Assembly: GCA_905250075.1 (NCBI GenBank)
Contig: CAJNOP010000012.1
Span: forward strand, 3,851,775-3,915,774
DNA length: 64,000 nucleotides
DNA from: Rotaria sp. Silwood1
Taxonomy: Eukaryota; Rotifera; Eurotatoria; Philodinida; Philodinidae
Direction: 5' to 3'
Part shown: positions 49,564 through 63,489 of the stretch, in pieces
How positions within the stretch are numbered: the first letter of the stretch is position 1
Layout: each line of letters opens with the position of its first letter
Notes under the pieces: generated by a model
What the model was told of the DNA's origin: nothing
Database searches by the model: none
What the model saw: the letters and a program-made list of their open reading frames with translations, nothing else
Made by a program: the position numbers and the translations under genes

Positions 49564-49980
49564 TTATATAACATCTTTTAATTTATTTCTTAAATCAATA
49601 ATTGACTCAATTTCATCTGATTGAATTAATAATGGATATCGATACTTTAGTTCTCCTAAAATATCAGTTCGTGGATAATTTTCATCGCCAACCTCATATT
49701 TATCAAGTAATTCTTTACTGCTCATCTCCTCATATTCAGGTAAATCAGGAAGTGGATCCAATCGTGATTTAGGATCATCAATAAGCTTGGCGATTGCATT
49801 TTCTAACCAATGCCAATATCCAGGTCTATCGTTCATCATTAATGTACATGCAACAGTAGAAAATATTTGATAATCAGGATGATCTTCTGTTTTAAGTGCA
49901 CTTATAATATCACTAAGAGAATGTTTCCAATAGCCACTCGATGAAGAAGAATAAGCTAGGCAACGTTCTCGAACCGACAT
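49564..49980 (-). CDS. hypothetical acidic protein
   Basis: Single-exon frame of 138 residues from the ATG at 49980 (the in-frame TTG upstream is not used). Ser-rich near the start (CLAYSSSSSGYWKHSLSDII), then a predicted helical acidic body with DHPDYQIFSTVACTLM, GYWHWLENAIAKLIDDP and LPDLPEYEEMSSKELLDKYE. No membrane segment, signal or recognised domain. It is the most upstream of four same-strand genes between 45.6 and 50.0 kb. Confidence 0.6.
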   Translation of the reverse strand: MSVRERCLAYSSSSSGYWKHSLSDIISALKTEDHPDYQIFSTVACTLMMNDRPGYWHWLENAIAKLIDDPKSRLDPLPDLPEYEEMSSKELLDKYEVGDENYPRTDILGELKYRYPLLIQSDEIESIIDLRNKLKDVI

Positions 49981-50779
49981 ATGCAACAAAAAAAAAAAGA
50001 ATGATCTAAGAATAGAGAAAAGTTACAATAAATGTTATCTATTGAATTAATAGCAATGACTTCACCTATGTATACATCTTATCTATAGTTAGAAGGTCAT
50101 ATGATACTATTTTATTTTTGTTGTTCTTTCTTCAAGTACTTCCATGATTAGATCTAACATTTTCTTATGAAAGATCTATTCGATTAACCAATCTTATTAT
50201 TGAATAAATTACTTTTCTTAGTAACGAAAAAAAAGAAAAAAAAACAAACATAAATTCTTTTTTTGTATATGAATCTTTATTGATCTAAATATTTTTCAAA
50301 AGGTTTTTTTTTTTCTTGTTCACGCAATAATCTATTTTTATTTCCTCTCATCAGGCAAGAATACAAGCCAATAAATTCTTCAAATAACAACGAACAATAA
50401 ACGTGCCAAGAAAAAAAAAAAAAAAGAATAAGTTTAAATAGAAAGAGAAAAAATTCCACAACAGAAACAAAAAAAAATGGGCACTTGAAGTGATCATTAG
50501 ATAAATAGGATTTGTTTTACATATACTAGAACACCTTGAAGTAAGAGAATAATAAGAATGAAATAAATATAAAGTAAAAACTCGTGTACGTATACATAAT
50601 ATATCCATTCCATAGTATATGTGATTTTTTTTTCGAAAAAAATTCTTTGTGAATGAGAAAGAGAGAAACAGACATATCAATCATATTTATCTTGTTGGAA
50701 TATATTTGCAAAAGACAAAGAAAAAAAGAAAAAAAAAGACAATCTTCAAGCACTCTAAATGAATATTCGTCATAAATGT
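49981..50779. other. intergenic / ARF 3' UTR
   Basis: A- and T-rich; the many open frames here consist of Phe/Leu/Lys runs from homopolymers and are not coding. Probably holds the 3' UTR of the ARF gene and the upstream region of 49980. Confidence 0.5.
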
Positions 50780-53182
<2,403 letters not shown>

Positions 53183-56100
53183 ATGAGCGGCTTTGATTGT
53201 TCGCTGCTTGAAGAGCAGCACTTTCAAACGTCGGACTCACTCAAAGATGGCGCTATTTCATGTTCCGATTGGTCTCGTTTTGCAATAGCATCGTCGACTG
53301 GTTTTACATTATTAACATTTAGTGGTCATTCATCACGTAAAGTTCAATTATTTACTGTTTCATGGTTTCAACTCGATCAACATCTTGAACAAGACGATTT
53401 ACGATATTACACCTATACTCCTCTTGCACTTTTTTGTCCCGATTCATTACGACCAGACGGTGCTCGTTTATTAGCTGTTGCATCATCAACTGGTCAACTT
53501 GTCATCTGTGATGCGAATCAAGAATCGCCAGTAGTTTTATTTAATGTATCAAAACGATGGAGATCACAATTAGATGAACGAAATGGTGGCACTGGTGCCA
53601 ATTCAACAAATACTCGAAAAACACCAACTAGCAATGGAACAACATCAGCTAGTGGAGGATTGTCACGGGATGAAGAAGCATTACTTGGTAAGAAGAATAA
53701 AATTTTTATTAAATATTTAAATAGATGAGTATTAAAAACGAGAGAGAGAAAAATTGGATAAAAGAAAAGGCTTAATTTCCTTTTTTCTATTCCACGTTGT
53801 TTTTTTCCTGTAAAGTAAAAACATTTTTCTTTTTCTTCTTTTTTTTCTGTCTTTTTTTTCCCATCAGAAAAAGAATTTCGAAAAGAATTAGACAGCTGTC
53901 TTTTTTTTTTCTTCTTCTTCTAATATGTAAGGAAAAAAAAAGGAAAAAAATAATTATTGTCTGTTTTTTTTTCGTGTTCGAGAAAGAAGAAAAAAGAAAG
54001 AACTATTCTTTTATTATACACGCTATCATTGAGAACATAACATCGAACGAGAAAAAAAAAAAAGAAAGAAAAAGAAATAGAAATCCTAATATAATAGAAG
54101 AATTTTTTGTTTAATATATTTTAGTTCCAACTTGTTTGGGTTGGTCAAATGTTCTTCGTCGTGATTCACCATCTCGTTTTGTCCTTCTTTTCTGTGGTCT
54201 TGAATCTGGTCATGTAGCTATATGGCAGTTATCCGAACAGCAACCAACAAATAATCTCACATTAACTTATGCTGCTTTACTTGAACCAAATGCTACTGAA
54301 CCATCAATATCAGCAACTAATGGAACTAAAAAACCTGGTCATTCACCAACTATGTCCAATGGTTTACATAATTCAAAAATGGATTCACCATATCGTTCAC
54401 CACATAATTCAATATCAGCTATGGCATGGCTTTCACTATCCGATACAGCTGGTATATTAGCACTTGGTTCATCACATGGTCATGTATCACTTATATCAAT
54501 ATCATTAACGGGTAATGAAGCAGCACCATTACTTGCATATACAAAACAAGAATCTCCACATCTTGTTTCAAATGGTGCACGTATACATCATATTGCTCTT
54601 TATCAACAACATAATGAACATCGATTATTTTTTGCTCAAATGGATTCCATTGTTATAGCAACATTAAATATAACATCAACAGGTTATAATACATCATGTT
54701 CACAGTTTACAATAAAAACAGTTAATGAATATGCTTTAAATTCAAGTGTATTAACACATTTTTTATCTGATACACAAGATTTATATTTAATATGTCGAGA
54801 TGGTTTTATACATAAACAAGTAACACAAACATTTAATGATCCACATCATCATCATCATCAACAACATACAACTAGATTTGAACAATTTTGTCAATTATTA
54901 CCAGCAGGTAAGAATTTAATAAATAAAAGAGAAAAAAAAAAAATTAGTGAATCATGAATCAGTTAGTCTTAATCGTTCTGATCGGATGATCTGATATATA
55001 TATTTTAAATAAGAAAAAAATTTATTGATTGAAATATGAGAATTATAGATTTATAAGAGCTTTTCTTTTTACAACAATAACACTTGTATGCATACTTGAC
55101 ATACAATCAATCGAAAATCTTCGATTTCAATTTATTCAAACATATATATGGAAACCTATTACTCAAATATCATCAATCTCTTTATCATATAATAATCTTT
55201 GTGAACTTATAGTCTCCTTTTATTATCTATAAATATTAAACACTTTTCCTTTTTTTTGTTTCGTTCAACAGGTAGTGATTGTCAAGCAGCTGGTATAACA
55301 CCCACACATTGTACTGTATTAACAATGAAACGTAATGAAGCTATATTAACATTATCAGTTTATTCATTAAAAGATGTATCATCAACAATAACATTTTTTC
55401 TTTCAAATCCATTACCATCATTTCGTTTAAATGATGTTTTAGCTGCATTACGTGTTTTACTTTATTCGGATAAATCCAATGCATTAACTGATTTAATTAT
55501 GTCTGTTGCTGATTGTGCTGATCAAGCAAGTGTTAGTCTATTAAAAAAAGTTCATTCATTATGTCGTCTTTTATTATCATATCATAATAGTGGTCTTGGT
55601 AATGGTTTAAGACAAGCTCCATATATGTTATTTTTAGCTGATGTATTTGCACAAATGATATCAATTGATTTAATTAAAAAATTATATGATTATGTTCAAA
55701 CAAAACAACAAACTGAACAACAAATACAATTAACACCTATTGAAAAATCTATACTCTATTGGTGTGAACAATTATTACAATATTCAACACAACAATTACA
55801 AGCATCAGCTAATGCAACAAATACTAATGGAAATACAAATACAAATATAACAGGAAATAATTTAACAGCACAATTTGGTTCATTACTTGCTATGGCTAAT
55901 CCAAATATGACAACAACACCAATAACAATATCAAATGGACCAACACCACCAGCACAAATTAATAGTCAATATTTATCAACATGTGATCAAAAATATCTTC
56001 ATTGTCCATTATGTGGACAAACATTACATATTCGAACATTTTTTGATGTAACATGTCCAAATGGTCATGATTTTCAACGTTGTAATAAAACATTTTTACC

Positions 56101-56236
56101 AATATTTGTTCAAGATCGTGCAAAACGTTGTTCATTATGTAATTTTTATATTAGTGATACAACTATTGATGAATCAACACAATTAACAACATTAATTAAA
56201 GTACTTGGAGGATTTACGTGCACTTTTTGTGGTTAA
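53183..56236 (+). CDS. GTF3C4: TFIIIC90-type general transcription factor 3C subunit 4
   Basis: Subunit of TFIIIC, which recruits RNA polymerase III to tRNA genes. Three exons (53183-53687, 54125-54907 and 55272-56236) give 750 residues (human 822). The N-terminal half reads as a WD40-like beta propeller of the TFIIIC delta type (SDWSRFAIASSTGFTLLTF, LLAVASSTGQLVICD, LFCGLESGHVAIWQLSE, ILALGSSHGHVSLISISL). The middle is helical. The C-terminus carries the TFIIIC zinc finger with paired cysteines (CPLCGQTLHIRTFFDVTCPN, GHDFQRCNKTFLPIF, RCSLCNFYISD), the decisive signature, ending CTFCG. Low-complexity Asn/Thr and His runs fall between domains. Both introns (437 and 364 bp) are long for this window and T-rich. 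Confidence 0.85.
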
Positions 56237-56948
56237 TTTTTTTTTTTGTCTATTTTGTGTGTGTGTGTGTCTTTGTACAGTTTTTCTCTGATGTGCGTTG
56301 TATATATACATATTTCTGCTCTACTCGTTGTTTTGTATTGCTACTATTATTATAACTAAAAACTTATTACCTCATTTGATCTCTTCTCCAAGATATTTAT
56401 TCTTTTGTTTAACTTGTGTTGCGCATAAATGCTTTGATTTCTTTTTTCTTTTTCTTGTGGTGGATCTATTTTTCATGAACAAAGATTCGTTGTGATTTTG
56501 TTGTATGATTGCAATTTTTCTCTGCACATACGGAAATGAAAGAGAAAAAAAAACAACGAGAGGCATTTAATAGATGAACGATATGCGCGCACGACGTACT
56601 AATGTCTTCTTTCTTTTTTTTTTTGGTGTATTATGTCATGCATACGTATTATAAAACAGAAACAAGAGTGTGAGTGAGAAACGAGTTTCTTTTTTTTTCT
56701 TCTTCTTATTATTATTGAGCGAAAACAAAATATCGGAAGCGAAAAGACAAGAATTGTATGTTTAAACAAGTGAACTTTTGAAAAAAAAATGGGATTATTT
56801 GTTTGATTATTATTTTAGACTAGAAAAAAAATCTACAAATACTAACAGCTTGTAGACTATTCGGTGAGTTATTAAAATAACTCGTTCTTATTATTGTCAG
56901 ACTAGCCAAAGCATCAATATTGTTTTGTTTATTTTATTCTGTTAGCTG
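56237..56948. other. intergenic between GTF3C4 and AMPK beta
   Basis: Begins with T and GT runs (56235-56270), probably GTF3C4 3' UTR. No gene; frames here are low complexity. Confidence 0.5.
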
Positions 56949-59035
56949 ATGGGTAATCAACAGCAAACAGGTCGTATTCGTAGCGATACCTATACACGAT
57001 ACGAGCGAGATGGCGAAGATGGTCGTTTTGTCACTCTTGACAATGAGTCAACAATGAATAGTAATCTATCATCATTTGACGAACGAGTAACGTTGACAAA
57101 TTTATAGAATAAAACATAGAAGAATTCTCTCGTTATTTATTTCTTGTAATAACCAGATCTCATCAAGACAAAACTCAAGTTTACCGATACGTATACGTCA
57201 GCGTCAAATGCAACAACATCATACACAACAAGCTGTAAATACAGACATACAAAATGAAAAAAAAACAATACCAGTTGTTTTCAAATATCCAGCTTCACCA
57301 AAAGATAAAGAAGCTTTATTATTCGGTTCATTTACTAATTGGAAAGAAACAATAGCAATGGTTAAAAGGTAGATTTCTTTGTTTTTTATTATCAATAATA
57401 TTAAAATACGATATGTTATTCTCTAGTGATAATGATTTTGTTGCTATTCTGGAATTACCCGAAGGTAAACATGAATATAAATTCATTATTGATGGTCGAT
57501 GGGAATATGATTTAAACGAGGTAAATAAAACTTAGTGTGTTTTGTTTTTCAATTTAAAATTAAAATTATTATTCGTTTGTCTTTTTTTTCACAGCCATCA
57601 GTAGAAGATGGTCAAAATGGTCGTAGTAATGTTGTTACTGTAAAAAAAAGTGATTTTGAAGTTATGGAAGCACTTACATCGGATTCTATTTTAGCTAATA
57701 CTCAAAGCTCAAATTCAAATAAACAAAAAGGTAAATCTTTCTAACAAGATAACATTTTCAACTGATCAATTACATTCTCACAGAAAGTTATTGTATTATA
57801 GATTATTGACTATGCTAATTCTAAGAGAAATACCCTCAAATTTTCATATACTAATTTAGTAGACTAACGAACTGTTTCGCCTAAAATTCTTTTTGATCTG
57901 TTCAGATTATAGATCATATCTATTTTTCTAGAGATGAGTAATTTTTTCGATTTCAAATCATTTTTCTTTGCAGAATGATACATTTGAATTCATACAACAG
58001 ATACATATCAATACTTCGGCACTTCTTCGAATCAGGCAAACCTCTTTCATGGTGTAGAAAAATCCTACGTCCAGAAAATTATGGCCAAGTTTCAGCCATC
58101 TTAAAGAAAAGTATTTTTTCCTTCTTGAACTGAGAGTTTTCTAAAACAAAAAACATATTCAGTATAGTCGATGTGCATTATTTCAAGCTCGATGAGACCT
58201 AAAACACACTTTGTTTTTAAGTTTTTCTACGTTGTTTTGTCTTAAAAGTATTTTAACAGAAAAATAAGGACATATTGGTCATCAGCACGAAAAACTGTAT
58301 CGGATAATATCACGTTTGTTAATTTTTAAAATCAAAGCTTTTTCGACTCAAGCTAATAATATTTTTATTCAAAACAAAATGTGTTGTATTATAGAAAATA
58401 AGCCATGCTGACGTACTTTATTGAAACTATCCATTGTATCAGTCAATGTATATATAATCTAATTAGATCTAAAACGATTTTGGCAAAAATGTTTATTTGT
58501 CTGAAAAATCAGCATATGAAGACCTAAAGGATTTCATATGATCATATTTAGAATTAGTATGGTCGATAACCTGTAGCCTGGCAACGTTTGCCTTTTATTC
58601 CGAATTATTTCTATTCAATAGCTAATGATCCTCAAATGGCTCGCTCACCACCTGGTCTTTATGATCAAACTTGGCCACCAACAAGTCGCGAAGAATTTCC
58701 ACCGGGAGATAAACCACCAGTTTTACCACCACATCTTCTCAATATTATTCTTAATAAAGATACATCTGCTCATGTAAATTTTTTTTTTCTATGTAAGAAA
58801 TAATTTAATAGAGTTTTCATATTTTTTTTTATTAGTATGAACCTGCCTTATTACCTGAACCAAATCATGTTATGTTAAAACATCTTTATGCATTATCGAT
58901 TCGCGTAAGTTATTCTTAGAAATTCTATAGAAATAATTGTTTAATCTTTAGGATGGTGTAATGGTATTAAGCACAACAGCTCGTTATAAACAAAAATTTG
59001 TCACAACGTGTTTTTACAAACCGACAGGCAAATAA
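56949..59035 (+). CDS. PRKAB1: AMP-activated protein kinase beta subunit
   Basis: Scaffold and glycogen-sensing subunit of AMPK. Seven exons: 56949-57086, 57157-57368, 57427-57520, 57595-57730, 58622-58773, 58836-58904 and 58952-59035, giving 294 residues (human beta1 270). It starts MGNQQQTGR with the myristoylated Gly2 typical of beta subunits. The CBM48 glycogen-binding domain is clear (FKYPASPKDKEALLFGSFTN, then FVAILELPEGKHEYKFIIDG), including the serine before it that aligns with human Ser108. The C-terminal ASC domain binds alpha and gamma (PPVLPPHLLNIILNKD, EPALLPEPNHVMLKHLYALS, DGVMVLSTTARYKQKFVTT). The acceptor at 58621 was chosen because it alone joins in frame. Intron 4 (57731-58621) is 891 bp. 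Confidence 0.95.
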
Positions 59036-59191
59036 AAAAAATTATTTTTTCGATATTCTTTCATCGTGTACATTAATTTTGTTATATGATAAAATTTGTA
59101 TCATAACTTACATCATTGTGATATGACATTTTTCTGACAATTCATCGAATTTTAGTGTTAGAATGTATATGTATGAATGAAAAACTGTATA

Positions 59192-59500
59192 CTTAGGTCA
59201 ATCCAAAAGTTCTGTCGGAGATACCTTATTTTCGAATAGTAAGCTCAAAAAAGTTTTCTTTTTTTATCCAATGATAGAGAAAACAATGTTCTATTTTTCT
59301 ATGCTATTTGATCAATCTTCAACTATTATCAAAATAGTAAAATTTTGCTAAGAACTGTTTTTGTGTGAAACTTGAACTTGTTTTAAAAAAATAATGATCG
59401 TCAACATTTTTTGCAATAACTCAAGAATGAAAAGAGCTAGAGAGCTGCAGTTTTCATTGTTTGAAAGAGAAGAAGAAAATGCGTCGAATTCCGTATTGTC
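59192..59500 (+). repeat. left terminal inverted repeat
   Basis: Pairs with 59820-60128 in inverse orientation. Landmarks: GATACCTTATTTTCGAATAG, AAAATTTTGCTAAGAACTG and GAGAGCTGCAGTTTTCATTG. Confidence 0.75.
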
Positions 59501-59819
59501 GGCTTGTTTGACCTAATTTTTATAAGATGTTCACTCGACCTCTTTAAAAACAAACCTAACCGGTGAGGTGTTGACAACGAATTTTCAATTGTCAAGTATG
59601 TATTCAAACCATCAATAGAAGATCTAAAAAGCTGTACAATGATTAGATGTTTAGAATTAGTCATTCAGGAGTTATAGGTATTCTAGTTAGAGCTTTAAGT
59701 GATTATTTGTAGCAATTTCTGTAAAAAAAGAAATTTTATTGCTGTTTCTTACAGTTAAAAAAACTTTTCTGTACGTAAAAATTTAATCAAGCAAACTTCA
59801 GACAATATACTAGAAAAAA

Positions 59820-60128
59820 TTGTAATATACAATTCGGTACATCATCTTCTTCTCGTTCAAACAATGAAAACTGCAGCTCTCTAGCTCTTTCCATTCTTGA
59901 GTGATTGCAAAAAATGTTGACGATCATTATTTTTTTAAACAAGTTCAAGTTGCACACAAAAACAGTTCTTAGCAAAATTTTACTATTTTGATAATAGTTG
60001 AAGATTGATCAAATAGCATAGAAAAATAGAACATCATTTTCTCTATCATTGCATAAAAAAAGAAAACTTTTTTGAGCTTACTATTCGAAAATAAGGTATC
60101 TTCGACAGAACTTTTGGATTGACCTAAG
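59820..60128 (-). repeat. right terminal inverted repeat
   Basis: Inverse copy of 59192-59500; minus-strand frames that cross it are by-products of the repeat. Confidence 0.75.
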
Positions 60129-61968
60129 TATATTAGAAATCTGTTATTATTTTTCATTGTTTCCTGTATAAACAGTTTGATTTCAATGAAAAAAATGACT
60201 GATTTCTTTTTCTTTTAATAATTTTTCTTTTTGATCGTTTATCTTATTCATGCAAATTGTATTATAGTATCTCCTTGTGTAGTATTGAAATATTAAATTA
60301 GAATTTAATATTTTTGAATTTTAAAATAAAGCAAGAAAAACAAGTTATTTTAACGAAAAATAGAAAGATTGTCACATATAAGATGAATAAAGTAAATAAT
60401 TATTGATAAAAATATCAGTCAGGGAAAATTTTTTATCTTTGTATACTTGAAAGAATGATAACATGAATCAGTTTCTGATATGAAGTATAAGGAAGTTATA
60501 AACATCATGATTTAATTGCGTCGATCTTTTTAATTGATTTAGAAAGTAAATAAAAAGAAACTGATGCAATCTAACGTAATCATTTAATAAAAATTATAGG
60601 TTCATGATGCTTCTTACTCTTATCGAACAACCCTTCTATGAAACTTTACTACTCGTCTTCACTTGTCAGTCTTTAGAAAAACATGATAAAAGTAGTGTTA
60701 AACTCATATGAAACAGATGAAATGTCTAATTCGAGCATGTTATAACAGGTTGAACAGAGAAAATGCCGTCACATTATAAGTCATTATTTGACTAGTCTAA
60801 TCAACTTCCAAGAACCCGTTCAAAACTTGAAAGATTCTAAAATTTCTCTAGTTTCAATTGCTATGTTTAGGTCAAGATCTGCTTTATGATAAATATCTTC
60901 AAGTCAGTTTTCCTGCCATAATCCAAACAAGGCACCAAAACACATCACACTAATAATATCAATTGTTTGGGTGCAAAGTCATATTTTGAAACGAAGTCGT
61001 ACAAAAGTCAAAACAACTAGGTGATAAAAACTCATCTTCTAGAACTTGAAATTCTACATCCTCTGATATATAACAACAACTACTTTCTGAGCTCAAGACT
61101 TGAAGCTAACCTTCGAAACAAGATATCATCTCACTAGCCATAAATGCATTTTGTTACTTTTTTTCTTTTACAAAACAATAAGAAGTAAGCATATAATGCA
61201 TTAATATAAAAATGGATAGTTCGAAAAACTCTGCATCTGTTACACTATGAAACTAGTTCTTTGTGGGCTAATTTGAGGAAGAAAATCTCAATTAAAGTGT
61301 TTCTGCTTATTCATTTGAGTACTCAGAGGTTTATAGTTTCTAATGTTTTTTATGATTACAAAACAATAATATATGATTATTTTTTGAACCACATGTGAAT
61401 AAGTTGTAGACAATATTCTCTATCTTGCTACATTAAAAGAAATTCGTCTGATCAGGTTTCATAACACCAGAAAAAAAATTTGCATCTGGGCAACATTTGT
61501 TATAGCCAAATCGGAATATATTAAAGTCGTGTTATTTTACAATGCAGATTTGATATATTCATGAAGGAATATCATGTAATAATAATCATTCTACGAACCT
61601 AATAAAGTAAAAATAATCAAAACAATTTTTAAAAGGGCAAGTAAAACATATAACAGTTCAAACTGACTAAACGTTAACAAAATAAATGGTAGGATACGTT
61701 TCATTGCTTAATTATTATGAAATGTTGCTCCTGCAGGCTGTAGAATGCTCCACTACCCGTACATTTTCGTCATTGCAACATGTACTTTGATCAGAGATGA
61801 TCATTTACCTCTTGGTATGAAAAGTTATATTAAGCAACTTCACATCTTCCCACGTGTATTTCAAAATTTCTTTCGTTCTTATATATTGCAATTTGCCTTT
61901 CTCTCATGTCCATATAAAATGTGTAAGGACATAACAGATGTCGTGCCCCGCAGTTAAACGTTATAGTT
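60129..61968. other. intergenic upstream of U2 snRNA
   Basis: No protein gene seen. The last 60-100 bp before 61969 should carry the snRNA proximal promoter element, but I cannot identify a species-specific motif. The frame at 61745-61957 is not convincing. Confidence 0.45.
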
Positions 61969-62160
61969 ATCGCTTCTCGGCCTTTTCGGCTAAGATCAAA
62001 GTGTAGTATCTGTTCTCGTCGGTTTGAAAGCCGGCGCTGGTTCCATTGGGGCCAGGCTCTTTCAAGCGGATTTTTGGACATCGGCCGGGGTTACCTGAGT
62101 TCACTCTGACCCGTGCCACGGATCATCTCGACACTGCAGTGCCGTCGAGTTTGGTCCACT
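61969..62160 (+). ncRNA. RNU2: U2 spliceosomal snRNA
   Basis: Pairs with the intron branch site in the major spliceosome. The 5' end ATCGCTTCTCGGCC is the canonical U2 start, followed by GGCTAAGATC and the branch-site recognition segment GTGTAGTATCTGTTC, identical to other animals. The Sm site GATTTTTGG lies near 62069-62077. Stem-loop IV is recognisable as CTCGAC..TGCAGT..GTCGAG (about 62127-62149). Length about 192 nt suits U2; the 3' end is approximate. Stem-loops II and III are unusually G+C-rich for this AT-rich region and differ from vertebrate sequences, while core functional segments are unchanged. The downstream CCCG..CGGG hairpin (62161-62175) may belong to the 3' end signal. Confidence 0.93.
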
Positions 62161-62762
62161 CCCGTTTCTTCGGGATCGGGAATCTCTTCTAAATCAACAT
62201 GATAACTATCAAATAAACTGACCCATGTAGCAGAAGTATATTATAAATTATTACATATTGCCATAGAAAATATGCGTTTCTTTTACATTCTTTTTGAAAT
62301 TAATAAATTATTGAACATAACTTCATACAAAAAGAAAACCATGTTTCTAACGAGTAAATCACCTACACAGTAGATATAATATTTTTAAAAAATGGTGAAT
62401 TTTACACTTGTTTTTAGAAATCAAATGGATCATTTGTCTCGTATTTGTTAAATATCAAGGTGATGATGAGAATGCTGAAGATTTGATCGAACAAGTTTTT
62501 TTTTCTTTGTTTTAAAGAAATTAAAATGTTTAGGAATCGCAGAAATCAATTGTAAGAAGATTGGCTTGTTTATGCTTAATTCATTTTATGATATAATTTT
62601 AAAAAAACAAATATAATCGTTACTGTTGGTAAAATGAAATTACAAGGATTAGCATTAACTCAAAGCTTTAGCTGAATTTTATTTATTTTCTACAAAACTG
62701 ACAAATATATAAATGATGTATTTTTAGAATAGAAAGCGAAATTATTTTTCTGTCTTTTTTTG
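62161..62762. other. intergenic between U2 and ROMO1
   Basis: AT-rich, no gene. The last part is probably ROMO1 3' UTR. Confidence 0.5.
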
Positions 62763-63072
62763 TCAACAACGAATAGCACTTCCAATTGCCATAAATGTTC
62801 CAAAAGTTCCACCCATTGACACTACTGTTTTGCCCATCGTTGAAAGAAGTTCACGACCACGTAAACCATGTCTAAAATACACACACACAAATGAACATTT
62901 TCTAAAAAACAAATTTAATTATAAAATACCTAAGTGCAGTAAAACCACCAAAAACTATTCCAGTAACCATACCGACTGTAAAACCCATTGTAAAACCAAT
63001 TTTAACACGATCAAAACAAGTTGGTTTATTCATTTGACCACCACTTGTATAACCTGATGGTACAGCTGGCAT
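62763..63072 (-). CDS. ROMO1: reactive oxygen species modulator 1 (ROMO1)
   Basis: Inner mitochondrial membrane protein linked to TIM23 and to ROS and mitochondrial dynamics (Mgr2-related). Two exons on the minus strand (63072-62930 and 62871-62763) give 83 residues (human 79). Diagnostic stretches are [32 protein letters not shown] and the invariant [16 protein letters not shown] end. Two hydrophobic Gly-rich spans are visible with no presequence, as in the family. The 58-bp intron interrupts the Arg codon before HGLRGRE. Neither exon forms a long open frame, so it is easily missed. Confidence 0.93.
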
Positions 63073-63279
63073 TGTTATTCAATAAACAATGAATATATCT
63101 ATAAAAAAAAAACTATGCAAGTTTGAATCAATTTTGTTGAAGTATATTTTCGTTCGAATCTGATCCAACAAATATTATTGTAGATTGTTTTCATCATCTT
63201 AATTCCAATGAAAAATAACGTTTACCAGTATTTATAAATAAAAATAGATGACTCTAGTTTATGGAAGCCGGTCTTATTT
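63073..63279. other. ROMO1 upstream region
   Basis: No gene seen; probably contains the ROMO1 promoter. Confidence 0.45.
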
Positions 63280-63489
63280 AATATATGAACTGATGAAATT
63301 GCCAAAAGTGCAACTTCACTCACAGAACTATTAGAATTAGTGACAAATATTATAATAAATTTATTAGAAAAAACAATCTATGTTTCTTTTACAGCAGTAT
63401 CAAGTGTAATATGTGGTTTGTCAAAGCGATCTTTAATGAGATTGCATTGTTCAAATTTGTTACAAGCTAAGATTTTGCATTTTAACTAA
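63280..63489 (+). pseudogene. possible coding remnant
   Basis: An open frame of about 70 codons without ATG (IAKSATSLTELLELVTNIII, then TIYVSFTAVSSVICG and SKRSLMRLHC) ends at a TAA at 63489. It is protein-like, with a hydrophobic middle, but has no start or splice partner. Unidentified. Confidence 0.25.

Larger units (their letters stand above)
59192..60128. mobile_element. Tc1/mariner-like element with long inverted repeats
   Basis: About 937 bp bounded by TA on both sides. The left terminus starts CTTAGGTCAATCCAAAAGTT and the right terminus is its inverse. The inverted repeats extend about 300 bp (left 59192-59500, right 59820-60128) with only scattered mismatches and small indels. The TTAGGTC..TCC.AAAGTT.TGTCG end and TA target suggest the mariner group. 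The unique centre (about 59501-59819) has no recognisable transposase, so it is non-autonomous. It sits just downstream of the AMPK beta gene. Confidence 0.75.

Noticed and set aside
53797..54114. Lys/Phe-rich 105-codon frame
   Set aside because: It is the first intron of GTF3C4, made of homopolymer runs.
59437..60157. Minus-strand frames in the inverted-repeat element
   Set aside because: Two fall in the right inverted repeat and the other spans the left repeat and centre; none shows a transposase motif.
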